A program made the position numbers and the translations under genes. Positions 16,245 through 26,083 of a stretch of DNA of 64,000 bases are shown here, in pieces; positions within the stretch are counted from its first letter, which is position 1, and each line of letters begins with the position of its first letter. The DNA lies in contig CAVZFD010000003.1 in assembly GCA_963774455.1 (NCBI GenBank), positions 186,001 to 250,000 on the forward strand, in the 5' to 3' direction. Under the pieces are notes generated by a model that was not told where the DNA came from, ran no database searches, and saw only the letters and a list, made by a program, of their open reading frames with translations. The DNA comes from DATFVA01 sp963774455. Lineage in GTDB: Bacteria > Bacteroidota > Ignavibacteria > Ignavibacteriales > Ignavibacteriaceae.

Positions 16245-19115
16245 ATGAGATTAAATGGTACTTTACTTAATACAGCATCGGTAATATTTCTTATTTTCTC
16301 AGGACTCTTGCTGACGCAGAATTCATTTGCAGCCTCCGGAGGAAAAATAACGGGAAAGGTAACAGAGGCTGGTACAGGTGATCCTATGCCCGGGGTAAAT
16401 GTTCAGCTTGTCGGTCAGTCAATGGGCGCAGCTACAGATATTAACGGAGAATATTTTATTCTAAATATCCCTCCGGGAACATACGAGATAAAGGCATCTA
16501 TTATAGGCTACAAAACTCTGATAAAGACCGGGGTAGAGGTAAGCACCGATCACACTACCGATATTAATTTTGAAATGGAGGAAACGGTACTTGAACTGAA
16601 TGAATCTGTTGTGGTGACTGCCGAAAGGCCTCTTGTTGAAAAGGATCTTACATCATCAAGGCATTTTGTAACGGCAGAGGAAATTGCTGTCAGACCAACC
16701 ACACAGTTTACTGAAATATTAAGCACACTTCCCGGTATAGACAGAGATGCAGCCGGTGAGCTTACAGTAAGACGCGGATCGTTAGACCAGGTTGCATTTC
16801 TTATAGACGGTATGAGAGCAAGCAATCCTCTGAATTATCAGCCTTATACAAACATAAACCTATCATCCATACAAGAACTTGAAATTATAACCGGTGGATT
16901 TAATGCTGAATACGGTCAGGCTCAATCTGGTGTTTTTAATATAACTACTAAAGAAGGTTCACAGCATTTCAGCGGATATGCAGAGATGAGGTATATCCCG
17001 GCTCATCTGCCTCACTGGGGCACAGGTTTTTATGACTATTCATCGCCAAGATACTGGGAGAATTCACACGCCCGCCACCAACAGTGGTGGATTGACAATC
17101 CTGATCAATGGGTAGATCTTAATGGAATCCCGGGTAATGATCCCGCCAGTCAGTTTACCCCTGAACAAGCATATGCGCATTATATGAAAACACATCAGCC
17201 TCTGAATGATTACACTAATGAAGGCGGCTACCAGACAGAAGTATCTCTTGGAGGACCAACCCCGTTAAGCGATTTATTCTTTTTTGTCACGGGAAAATAT
17301 AGAAACATACCGCCTGTTACAGGAAACAGTTACAGGAACAGAGGAACATGGTTAGATGGAACAGCCAAACTTACTTACAGCCTGACCCCGCAAATGAAGT
17401 TCATGGCATCCGGCTTCTACGGTGAGACAAATACTAATGCAGGAATGGAATATATGAATTCTGATTTTATTTCCAGCTACGGTCTTGGGAGTAAATATGC
17501 TTTTTATGATTTTGCCGGATATCCAGAAAACAGCAATAACGGACAAACCCTGCAGTTCACACATGTGCTTGGTCAGAGCACATTTTATGTCCTTCAGTTG
17601 AGCAGAGTTTTCGATTATACATCGCAGTCAACCTTCCCTGGAGACGCTGCCGGATGGGACGCAGGCGTACCTGAACATGATATTCTTAGGGCTAAGGACT
17701 CACTGGGAAATGACATACCTGAAGGAAACAGTGATCTTATCGGGCTTCATACTTCAGGATATTACTATAGAGGTCACGACAAAAATACTGATTATACCTT
17801 TTCGGGAGACCTTACCTCTCAGCTTAGTTCCAAAACCCAGATCAAAACCGGCGCCGAGTTTAATTATTATAATCTTAACAGGTTTCAGGAGGCAAAAGCA
17901 AACAGGGCTATTGAAAACAGCATATATCATCCTTACGAAGGTAATATTTATGCCCAGACTAAACTTGAGTTCGAAGGACTGATTGTCAATGCTGGTCTGA
18001 GGTATGATTTTTACAATCCTAACGATAAGAGGTACCTGGATCCCTTCGATCCCCTTGGAATAATTGCCGCTCAGCAGAATGATACAATTCCAAATCCTCA
18101 GACAGAACCAACTTCTACTTTCAGTCAGCTCTCACCGAGGTTGGGGATATCCCACCCTATCAGCGAAAATACGGTATTACATTTTTCTTACGGGCACTTC
18201 TTCCAGAGGGCAAATTTTGGTGATTATGGAGAAGGTTCTTATGTTTCAGGCATTCTTAATACATACATTACTGATCCCCAGTCAGGTTCTCCCACTGTCT
18301 TTAACCTGGGAAACAGAGACTTAAAGCCTCGCAAGACGGTCGAATACGAACTTGGAATTGAACACAATCTTTCGGGAATCGTATTCAATGTTACTGCGTA
18401 TTATAAAGATATTACACAAACCGTCCGAACGATAACTGTCTATATGCGGAACCGCACCGCTTATAAAACTTCAGGAAACGGGGATTACGGTGATTCAAAA
18501 GGAGTTGAGATCTCCATCAGAAAACCTTTAACAGGTTACTGGGGAGGATACCTTAACTATACTTTTACCAGCGGTATTAATGGACGTTCGGGTGACCCGA
18601 CTACAATTATCCCTCCCGGTTCTGACATACCCATAGGGCAGGCTATTTTCATCGGAGACCAGATTGTTTATGATGAACCTAAGTTAAAATTCGGTCTTAC
18701 TTTTATTACCCCGCCTGACTTCGATTATCTCGGCGGTATCTTTAAGGATATGCAGTTTTCTATAGATTACCAGATTTATTATCCAAATAAAAATATCGCA
18801 AGTGATGTTTTTTCAGAAGCAGGTGCACAATATGAAAGAAACGCAGATAAAAATGCAAAGATAAAGATCAGAAAAGAAATTGATCTTGGTATTATTCGTC
18901 CTGCTTTTTTTGTTGAAATTGATAATGCATTCAACGATACATGGACTAATCTGGATATCGTAAAATCAGCATCACCTGAGGACAGGGCAGCATTTATAAA
19001 TTCAGGTTTTTCGGTTTATCCTTCAACACAGCTCGATGGAGCGCCTTTTCCTGACATGTTAATGTACAGAAATCTTCCACGGCAGATCACTTTCGGTGTG
19101 TCTTTTAGTTATTGA
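16245..19115 (+). CDS. TonB-dependent receptor with carboxypeptidase-regulatory domain
   Basis: The ATG at 16245 is chosen over a TTG 18 bases upstream because AGAGG stands at the right distance. About 956 residues: signal peptide (residues ~1-30), CarboxypepD_reg-like domain (~33-115: KITGKVTEAGTGDPMPGVNV, IPPGTYEIKAS), plug (~120-245: VVVTAERPLV, STLPGIDRDAAGELTVRRG, VAFLIDGMRASNP, FNAEYGQAQSGVFNITTKEG), then a beta-barrel ending in ITFGVSFSY. The domain order is that of SusC-like oligosaccharide importers, but no SusD gene follows; the next genes encode a large secreted protein and a PorV-like barrel. Likely the outer-membrane entry route for the locus glycan. Confidence 0.93.
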   Translation: MRLNGTLLNTASVIFLIFSGLLLTQNSFAASGGKITGKVTEAGTGDPMPGVNVQLVGQSMGAATDINGEYFILNIPPGTYEIKASIIGYKTLIKTGVEVSTDHTTDINFEMEETVLELNESVVVTAERPLVEKDLTSSRHFVTAEEIAVRPTTQFTEILSTLPGIDRDAAGELTVRRGSLDQVAFLIDGMRASNPLNYQPYTNINLSSIQELEIITGGFNAEYGQAQSGVFNITTKEGSQHFSGYAEMRYIPAHLPHWGTGFYDYSSPRYWENSHARHQQWWIDNPDQWVDLNGIPGNDPASQFTPEQAYAHYMKTHQPLNDYTNEGGYQTEVSLGGPTPLSDLFFFVTGKYRNIPPVTGNSYRNRGTWLDGTAKLTYSLTPQMKFMASGFYGETNTNAGMEYMNSDFISSYGLGSKYAFYDFAGYPENSNNGQTLQFTHVLGQSTFYVLQLSRVFDYTSQSTFPGDAAGWDAGVPEHDILRAKDSLGNDIPEGNSDLIGLHTSGYYYRGHDKNTDYTFSGDLTSQLSSKTQIKTGAEFNYYNLNRFQEAKANRAIENSIYHPYEGNIYAQTKLEFEGLIVNAGLRYDFYNPNDKRYLDPFDPLGIIAAQQNDTIPNPQTEPTSTFSQLSPRLGISHPISENTVLHFSYGHFFQRANFGDYGEGSYVSGILNTYITDPQSGSPTVFNLGNRDLKPRKTVEYELGIEHNLSGIVFNVTAYYKDITQTVRTITVYMRNRTAYKTSGNGDYGDSKGVEISIRKPLTGYWGGYLNYTFTSGINGRSGDPTTIIPPGSDIPIGQAIFIGDQIVYDEPKLKFGLTFITPPDFDYLGGIFKDMQFSIDYQIYYPNKNIASDVFSEAGAQYERNADKNAKIKIRKEIDLGIIRPAFFVEIDNAFNDTWTNLDIVKSASPEDRAAFINSGFSVYPSTQLDGAPFPDMLMYRNLPRQITFGVSFSY

Positions 19116-19139
19116 AATTATTTTGAGAAGAGTATTAGT

Positions 19140-21353
19140 ATGAAAAATAACAAATTAAAAACTGTCTTAATTCTCATACTCCTCAGTTTTGTGATTACGG
19201 TTTCTGCATTTGCCCAGCAGAACTCCACTACACACACAAGAGGTAAATTATGGGAAACTCTGTATAACTTTGGATTTATAGGTGACCCTGGCGCATGGGA
19301 TTATACAGAGGTTACCGGAATAGGCTTCTTTCCGGGATTTTCGGGATTTACCTATCCTAATGATGAAGAGCTGGCTAATGGTTTTATAACGGATGCAAAT
19401 TTCCATAACTTCAGGTCAGGTCCCTGGATAATTGCAAAAGATGCAACCACCTTAATTCCCCCGGGCTTTACTCCGCAGCAGAAAGATTTTCTATTATATC
19501 ATTCCTCGCTTGCTACACTTACGGATGATTACGGAGTAGTTTCGGGAGATATAATGCCTTTTCAGAAGACTGAGAATTATTCTAACGAACCCGGATTCAA
19601 CCCTCAGCTTCCTGAAGAAATTAATTATGTTGAGTTTCCTACCGCTACAGGAATCACTGTTAAACAACGGTCGATGGAATGGAGCTATCCTGGGTATAAT
19701 GATTTCATTATATATGATTATGTGTTTAAAAATACGGGTGAACTCGCAATCCCTGCCGCAGGCAAGGTTATGCACTATGATCAGACGCTTAATGAAGTCT
19801 GGTTTGTTTTCCACAGCGGTATACAGGTATCTACAAAGGGAGTCATAAACTTTCATTATAATTCTGATTTCCTTTCTTCAGCTGCTCCAGCCGGCGGTTT
19901 CGGCTGGCACCCCGGAAGCGGTTATACGGATTACTGGGTAGTGCAGAACGATCAACCTGACGGAAAAGGATTATTTTATTACAGCAGGGATTATAATGGT
20001 GGCAGAGAACCTGTTCCGTGGGATCAATACGGCTTAAAAACAAACTGGCAGGATCAATTGCGTAAAGTACCGGGGATGCCTCCGGAACTTCAGGATCCTT
20101 CGGGTTTCGGATTTACATTTTTGTACAGGACTCCTCCTCCCGGCGCCGATCCGAATGAAGCAGATCCGACTCATTTCAGTATTTATTCCGATGAAGCAGA
20201 AAAATTTGAAGGAAAGAATGTCGACTTTGAAAGTTTTGGTTTACGTTCATTCAGTCTCTCTCAATTGTATGATTTTATCAGAACTGACCACAGGGTATCT
20301 AACAACGGAAAGCTCTACTGCTGGTATACAAGTTCGTTTGGTCCTTATACTCTGGCTCCGGGTGATTCTGTAAGAATTATACTTGCAGAAGTAGCCGGAA
20401 CTCTTGATCTGCGTCAGGTTTACCAGGGAGACCCGGATCATTGGCTAAAAAGCTTTACAGAAGACTATATGAACGACAGTGTTGCTGCTGAAATGCAAAG
20501 AAACGTTACTGCAGTTCGCAACGCTGTCAGTTGGGGACTTGGGGCCAAAGTTGATGGAATAGATCTGGCCGCGGATGTTCCGGATTCTCCGCCTGCACCC
20601 GACTGTCAGGCCATCAATGCCTCATACGGTGGAGATACAGCTATCATTGCTGTCAGATGGGATAAACTTGCAGAAGAAGCCCAGTATACTGATGGTTCAG
20701 GCCAGGTATTTTATGATGGCTCTACCGATTTAAGCGGGTACAGAGTTTACCGGGGTGTGGATAAACGAGGTATATGGGATTTGATTGCAGACATTCCCCG
20801 GAGTGAGTTCAGCAAATACTGGGATTCGGAATTAAGCGAATATAACTATAAAGACTATACGGTACAGTTCGGTTTTGAATATTACTATTATGTGGAAGCG
20901 TATAATTCAAGTCCGAAGGAATGGACTTCTGCCAATGGTACGAAAGTAAATAATCTGCCTGAACTCGGGAGCGGGGATAACAACATCACAGTCCTGACGA
21001 GTGCAAAACCAGGACCTGTTGATGTAAAGAAAGAAGGCTGGGACGTTTTTGTTGCACCCAATCCTTATATAGACGGCGACCCTGAACATAGCTTCCCAAC
21101 ACAGTATAAAATAGAATTCAGGAAACTGCCCGAGAAAGCAACTATTCATATCTACAGCCTTTCGGGGGATCTTGTAAAGGTACTCCAGCATCAGCCGGAT
21201 CAATATGGAAACCTGGCAGGAAGTATTGCCTGGGATCAACGTTCGGATTCAGGCCTTCTGGTTGCACCCGGCTTGTACATTTATGTTGTAGAATCAGAGA
21301 CCGAAGGAACGGTAGGATCCAGAGCTACCGGAAAATTAATGATAATTCGTTGA
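19140..21353 (+). CDS. Large exported protein paired with the TonB receptor; C-terminal FlgD/T9SS-like domain
   Basis: A 737-residue protein with signal peptide (LILILLSFVITVSAFAQ). The body is rich in Tyr, Trp, Gly and Asp and contains a fibronectin-III-like stretch near residues 520-610 (LSGYRVYRGVDKRGIW, FGFEYYYYVEAYNSS). The C-terminus (APNPYIDGD, IHIYSLSGDLVKVL, SGLLVAPGLYIYVVE) resembles the FlgD-Ig/T9SS type-A fold but lacks the YPNPFNP start, so it may be a variant signal. Its place between TonB receptor and PorV-like barrel suggests a surface partner of the receptor. No family is recognised with certainty and there is no visible SusD similarity. Confidence 0.7.
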   Translation: MKNNKLKTVLILILLSFVITVSAFAQQNSTTHTRGKLWETLYNFGFIGDPGAWDYTEVTGIGFFPGFSGFTYPNDEELANGFITDANFHNFRSGPWIIAKDATTLIPPGFTPQQKDFLLYHSSLATLTDDYGVVSGDIMPFQKTENYSNEPGFNPQLPEEINYVEFPTATGITVKQRSMEWSYPGYNDFIIYDYVFKNTGELAIPAAGKVMHYDQTLNEVWFVFHSGIQVSTKGVINFHYNSDFLSSAAPAGGFGWHPGSGYTDYWVVQNDQPDGKGLFYYSRDYNGGREPVPWDQYGLKTNWQDQLRKVPGMPPELQDPSGFGFTFLYRTPPPGADPNEADPTHFSIYSDEAEKFEGKNVDFESFGLRSFSLSQLYDFIRTDHRVSNNGKLYCWYTSSFGPYTLAPGDSVRIILAEVAGTLDLRQVYQGDPDHWLKSFTEDYMNDSVAAEMQRNVTAVRNAVSWGLGAKVDGIDLAADVPDSPPAPDCQAINASYGGDTAIIAVRWDKLAEEAQYTDGSGQVFYDGSTDLSGYRVYRGVDKRGIWDLIADIPRSEFSKYWDSELSEYNYKDYTVQFGFEYYYYVEAYNSSPKEWTSANGTKVNNLPELGSGDNNITVLTSAKPGPVDVKKEGWDVFVAPNPYIDGDPEHSFPTQYKIEFRKLPEKATIHIYSLSGDLVKVLQHQPDQYGNLAGSIAWDQRSDSGLLVAPGLYIYVVESETEGTVGSRATGKLMIIR

Positions 21354-21383
21354 TGAAATCGGATCATTGTCGGAGGATTTAAA

Positions 21384-22370
21384 GTGAAAAATTTTAAAAT
21401 ACTATTACTCGTTTTAATCATTGGTGCTATCCAGATTAGCTACGGGCAGTTCAATAAAGCCGGCAGGACGTCGATGCAGTTCCTGAAAATCGGGAACGGG
21501 TCAAGGCAGGTTGCTCTCGGTGAAGCATCCATAGCGGGAGTTCAGGATATCAATTCAATCTTCTGGAATCCTGCTGCCATTACAGGAATTGAAGGTGCTC
21601 AGGCCGCATTTAATTATAATAAATGGATCGCCGATCTTAATGTCCTTTCTGGTGCAGTAGGTTATAACATCAGTGACGTTGCGACAATTGCTTTGAGCTA
21701 TGTATCGCTGGATTACGGAGATATCCCGGAAGCAGTGGTAACGAGCAGTTCAGGCGGAGTTGATACACGTACAGGTTCATTTTTTACAGGAAGTGATGTC
21801 CTTGTAGGATTAGGAATTGCGCATCAGTTTACCGATAAATTATCTGTTGGAATTAATATAAAATATATGCAGGAAAAACTTCATGTCTATTCCTCTGATT
21901 TATGGGGATTTGATGTTGGAAGTTTTTATGATACAGGCTGGCGCGGTATCAGAATTGCAATGAGCGCTCAAAACTTTTCTACCCAGGCAAGGTTTCTGCA
22001 TACAAAGGAAGAAGAACAGCAGACATACGAAATCCCCCTCCTGTACAGGATTGGAGTATCGATGGACCTGATGGGCGGAGAGGATTTGTTTCTAGGTGGT
22101 GAACCTGATCAGCATAAAGTTACTCTCAATGTAGATGCTATTCATAGCAACGATTATAAGGAAAGGCTGCATCTGGGACTGGAATATAAAATCTACGGAA
22201 TATTTTCCTTAAGAGGCGGCTATAAATTAAACTACGATGAAGGCAATCTGAGTTTCGGTGCAGGTATCGACTATGCTATTGACGGGTTCAGATTTAATTT
22301 TGATTACGCATATGTTAATTACGATTTTCTTGAATCACCCCATAGGTTTACTGTAAGCTTAGGTTTTTAG
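21384..22370 (+). CDS. PorV/PorQ-family outer-membrane barrel protein
   Basis: A 328-residue protein starting at GTG, 7 bases after GGAGGA. Signal peptide (LLLVLIIGAIQISYGQ), then the PorV/PorQ hallmark GRTSMQFLKIGNGSRQVALGEA and FWNPAAI, then amphipathic strands to FTVSLGF. PorV in characterised T9SS shuttles sorting-domain proteins to the attachment complex; paralogues of this family are commonly placed beside secreted sugar proteins in Ignavibacteria. Probably works with the two preceding genes. Confidence 0.88.
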   Translation: MKNFKILLLVLIIGAIQISYGQFNKAGRTSMQFLKIGNGSRQVALGEASIAGVQDINSIFWNPAAITGIEGAQAAFNYNKWIADLNVLSGAVGYNISDVATIALSYVSLDYGDIPEAVVTSSSGGVDTRTGSFFTGSDVLVGLGIAHQFTDKLSVGINIKYMQEKLHVYSSDLWGFDVGSFYDTGWRGIRIAMSAQNFSTQARFLHTKEEEQQTYEIPLLYRIGVSMDLMGGEDLFLGGEPDQHKVTLNVDAIHSNDYKERLHLGLEYKIYGIFSLRGGYKLNYDEGNLSFGAGIDYAIDGFRFNFDYAYVNYDFLESPHRFTVSLGF

Positions 22371-22381
22371 AATTAAGAATA

Positions 22382-22728
22382 AATAATTTTTAGGAATAGA
22401 TTTATAATTTTTCTAATAATATTTCTTTTACTACCGGTAGTCTCATTCGGCAGTAAGCACTCTCCGCTTTCGGACGAACCCGAATTAAAAAAGACGGATC
22501 TTGTTAATCCCTTCATAGGTGTGGAAGATGGCGGCGGGGCAGCATTTGCGGGTGCCTGTCTTCCTCTCAGTATGGTCCGCCTGGGACCTGAACACCCCCA
22601 CCTCAAGATACTTCAGGTTATGTATGCAATGCTCCCATTGATGGTTTGAAAAAGCAAATGCTGAAAAATGGGAAGTCAAAAACTTTTCAGGTAATTAAGC
22701 GACATCTCGCAGACACCTCAATGTGATA
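22382..22728 (+). pseudogene. Decayed GH92 gene (5' remnant with frameshift)
   Basis: A signal-peptide-like stretch (FIIFLIIFLLLPVVSFG) without a usable ATG or GTG, just after an in-frame stop, leads to the GH92 N-terminus TDLVNPFIGVEDGGGAAFAG, then LPLSMVRLGPE. At the C-run near 22588-22593 the frame shifts by one; the new frame carries the family's next block, TSGYVCNAPIDGL. It then passes into a short tail ending at a TGA near 22727, and the rest of the ~700-residue enzyme is missing. Start loss, frameshift and truncation together mark a dead gene. It fills most of the gap between the PorV-like gene and the long intracellular operon. Confidence 0.82.
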
Positions 22729-22800
22729 GGCTTTGAATGAAGCAGCATCCGAGGCTGATAAAATTTACAATCTAAAGTTTTATGATAAGGAAGGAAGTAA

Positions 22801-25800
22801 ATGGCATTCTCTAAAAAATTAGTTACTGGCGAGACCCTGACCAGGGAAAATTTTAAGACTCCTCCAAAAGAAATGGGAATTCTGCCTTTCTGGTTCTGGA
22901 ATGGTGAAATGGATGAGAAAGAAATGGAATGGCAGATAAAAGAATATAAGTCGCAAGGCATACCAGGATTTTTTATTCATGGAAGATTCGGTGAGAAAAT
23001 CGGTTATCTGTCGGATACCTGGTTTGAAAGAGTAAAGTTTGCTGTAAAAAAAGCTAAAGAAATTGGAATCGACGCATGGGTTTACGATGAAATGAACTGG
23101 CCGAGTGGTACGGCTGAAAGGCAGGTGCCTAAACAATTTCCTCATCTCAGGCAAAAATACCTGGAACTTGTTCCGCTGATGGTGGAGGGTCCCTTGTTTA
23201 CTTTTCTTGAGGCAACTGATGACAGGTACGTTAACACAGGTAATTCCCGTCCAATAGCTGCCTTCGCCTGTTCAGATGAAGAATACAGGAACGGAATAAA
23301 AAACATGATTGATCTGACGCCTAATTTATCCTTTAACGCTGTAATTCCATGGGAGGCACCTGCAGGGAAATGGAGACTGCTCTATTTTCTCGAAAAAGAA
23401 ATCGATTACTACATAGATGCATTAAACCCGGAATCAACCGAGAGATTTCTTCAGCTTACTCATGAAAAATACAAAAAGGCTGTCGGTGAGGATTTCGGCA
23501 CTGTTGTACCGGGATTTTATACAGATGAACCGGCAATGCATTACTATCACATAGGTCTCGATAACCTCGTGATACCCTGGTCCTCACAAATGTTTAAGAT
23601 TTTCCGTAAAAGAAGAGGCTACGACCTTAAACCATATCTCCCGGCTCTATATACTTCAATGGGAGATATCACGTCAAAGATCCGGTATGATTTCTGGAAA
23701 ACACTTACTGAGCAGTACTCTGAAACCTATTATAAGAGAATACGCGACTGGTGTGACTCAAACGGTGTTTTGTTCACGGGTCATCTCCTGGGCGAGGAAT
23801 GGCTCAGAATACATGCCCGCTGCGAAGGCAATATTTTCAAGCACCTGAAGCATATGCACATAACAGGCGTTGACCATCTTTATCCCAAAATAGGAACTGA
23901 AGAGGAACCTGATCAGCATGTTGCATTGAAACTTGCAAGTTCAGCCGCGCATCATTACGGCAGCAACAGACTGCTTTGTGAATCAATGGGCGGAACATAC
24001 TGGGATTGTACACTTGAGAGAATGAAATGGATAGCAAACTGGGAATATGTTCTCGGCGTAACGATTTTTAATAACCATGGCTATCATTACTCAATAGAGG
24101 GAGAAAGAAAAAGAGACTGGCCGCCTTCACAATTTTATCATCATACTTGGTGGAAATATTATAACAGGTTTACAGAATATATGGCCAGGCTGGGACATAT
24201 TCTTTCCGGCGGAAGACACGTAGCCAAAGTTCTGATGCTGTATCCCATAAATTCAATATGGACCAACTATACACCGCAAGCCAGGAATGAAATAGGCAAC
24301 GCAACCGAATTTGCCTTTAATTATCTAACTGATACACTGCTTAAACTTCATTATGATTTTGATTATGTAGATGAGGATATTCTGAATGAAGCAGAAATTA
24401 AAAACGGTAGAATCAAAATCCGCGATGAAGAGTATTCATTACTTATTTTACCCCCAATTACACATATCCACAAGGATACATATTCGTCGATACAAAAATT
24501 CCTGAAAGGTGGAGGCAAGGTTATTGCCGATTCTCTGCTTCCGGTGGGACTCCTTGATTATGACAAAAAAGACTCGGCAGCAAAAATCGAAAAACTATTC
24601 GGAACCAATCCGGAAAAATTACTGAAGAATTTCTCCAAGGGTTCAAAATTCAGCATCAAACACAAGAACACAGTTGGAGACGTATACCTGCTGAACGGTA
24701 AAGGGATGCACAGGGAAAGGAAGAAAAATGAATTAAAGAAACTCCTTAACCAGTGTATAGCTCCTGATGTTACTATAAGCAATGAGGATGTTTTTTACCT
24801 GCACCGGGTAAAAGATGATTTTGATATTTACTTCTTTGTGAATACATCTCAAAGGGATATAGGAAAAGTAAATATAACTTTCGAGAAAACAGGAAAACCT
24901 GAACTCTGGGACGCTAACAAGGGAGTAATGAACCCGATACATGTATTTGATATAAAAAATGGAAGATTAGATCTAACTCTGAATTTTGCTGCAAGTGATT
25001 CTCATATAGTAATCATTAATGATTCTCCCGCCGATAACTTTATTACCAGAACAAACCTGATAATTGAAGAATTTGACGGACAGGTCATTAAGGGGTATAC
25101 TGCCGGAGATGAGGAGCAGGTCTATGCGGCTGTTAAAACAAGTTCGGGCAGAAAAACACTCAAAGCAGAAGTTAATAAAAAATTGAAGCCTATTAAATTT
25201 GGCAGGGAATTTAAGTTTGAGATAGAGGGAGATAATGTTCTGTGCATTAATAACTGGAAGATGGGAGTTGATATACCTGACGCGGAAGATGAATTTTACC
25301 AGCCGGGATTTGACGACACCAGTTGGCAGGATGTAACCATGGGAGCATGGGAAATGCAGCTGCCTCAGGAAAGGGATAATGAATATTATCCCGTTTCTCT
25401 GTTCTACAGGACATCCTTTAACATCAGTGAAATTCCTACATCCCTACGGCTTCTGATTGACGGGTTCAGCGGAAGCAGCTACAGATTATTTATTAATGGC
25501 GGTGAAATAACAGATAAGGGAAAGAGAAGCAGTATAGATGCGGAGATAAAAGAAATTGATATCAGATCATTTGTTAAAGAGGGTGAAAATATTGTTGCAG
25601 TAAAATTGATCGCTGAACGAAGAACTGATGGCATACTTGACCTGTTGAAATTTGTCGGCAATTTTGCCCTTGCACCATCGGGCAAAGGATATACAATTAC
25701 CAGTCAGCCTGAAAAAATAAAAATCGGCGACTGGACAAAGCAGGGTTATCCTTTCTATTCAGGAACCGGAAAGTACATTGCAGAAATAAATATTCCGGAA

Positions 25801-26064
25801 AAATATACACAGGGTAAATTGTTTCTTGAGGCTGAATGCGGAGAAGATGTTCTTGAAATCTCAGTAAATGACTGCGAACCTGTGGTTATCCCATGGCATC
25901 CATATAAGGCTGATATTTCCGGAATGGTCAGGGCAGGTTCGAATACGATAATCATTAAAGTTACGAACACACTAATCAACATACTTGAAGGGGTTCAGAA
26001 GGAATCAGGACTCTTCAAGGAACCATTAATATTTCACTCAAATATATACACGTTATCATTATAA
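22801..26064 (+). CDS. Large intracellular glycosidase, GH106-like (alpha-L-rhamnosidase superfamily)
   Basis: A 1087-residue protein without signal peptide, preceded by GGAAGG. The N-terminal TIM-barrel part starts PFWFWNGEMDEKEMEWQI and KSQGIPGFFIHGRFG, then WVYDEMNWPSGTA (acidic YDE at ~95-97) and GFYTDEPAMHYYH near residue 240. This layout resembles GH106 and related uncharacterised families. Around residues 860-940 is a GH2-type galactose-binding jelly roll (LFYRTSFNISEIP, YRLFINGGEI). Alpha-L-rhamnosidase activity is a guess from superfamily resemblance. It is the first gene of the long co-directional cluster and probably acts on imported oligosaccharides in the cytoplasm. Confidence 0.75.
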   Translation: MAFSKKLVTGETLTRENFKTPPKEMGILPFWFWNGEMDEKEMEWQIKEYKSQGIPGFFIHGRFGEKIGYLSDTWFERVKFAVKKAKEIGIDAWVYDEMNWPSGTAERQVPKQFPHLRQKYLELVPLMVEGPLFTFLEATDDRYVNTGNSRPIAAFACSDEEYRNGIKNMIDLTPNLSFNAVIPWEAPAGKWRLLYFLEKEIDYYIDALNPESTERFLQLTHEKYKKAVGEDFGTVVPGFYTDEPAMHYYHIGLDNLVIPWSSQMFKIFRKRRGYDLKPYLPALYTSMGDITSKIRYDFWKTLTEQYSETYYKRIRDWCDSNGVLFTGHLLGEEWLRIHARCEGNIFKHLKHMHITGVDHLYPKIGTEEEPDQHVALKLASSAAHHYGSNRLLCESMGGTYWDCTLERMKWIANWEYVLGVTIFNNHGYHYSIEGERKRDWPPSQFYHHTWWKYYNRFTEYMARLGHILSGGRHVAKVLMLYPINSIWTNYTPQARNEIGNATEFAFNYLTDTLLKLHYDFDYVDEDILNEAEIKNGRIKIRDEEYSLLILPPITHIHKDTYSSIQKFLKGGGKVIADSLLPVGLLDYDKKDSAAKIEKLFGTNPEKLLKNFSKGSKFSIKHKNTVGDVYLLNGKGMHRERKKNELKKLLNQCIAPDVTISNEDVFYLHRVKDDFDIYFFVNTSQRDIGKVNITFEKTGKPELWDANKGVMNPIHVFDIKNGRLDLTLNFAASDSHIVIINDSPADNFITRTNLIIEEFDGQVIKGYTAGDEEQVYAAVKTSSGRKTLKAEVNKKLKPIKFGREFKFEIEGDNVLCINNWKMGVDIPDAEDEFYQPGFDDTSWQDVTMGAWEMQLPQERDNEYYPVSLFYRTSFNISEIPTSLRLLIDGFSGSSYRLFINGGEITDKGKRSSIDAEIKEIDIRSFVKEGENIVAVKLIAERRTDGILDLLKFVGNFALAPSGKGYTITSQPEKIKIGDWTKQGYPFYSGTGKYIAEINIPEKYTQGKLFLEAECGEDVLEISVNDCEPVVIPWHPYKADISGMVRAGSNTIIIKVTNTLINILEGVQKESGLFKEPLIFHSNIYTLSL

Positions 26065-26083
26065 GGGAGTTCATAAAATTACT

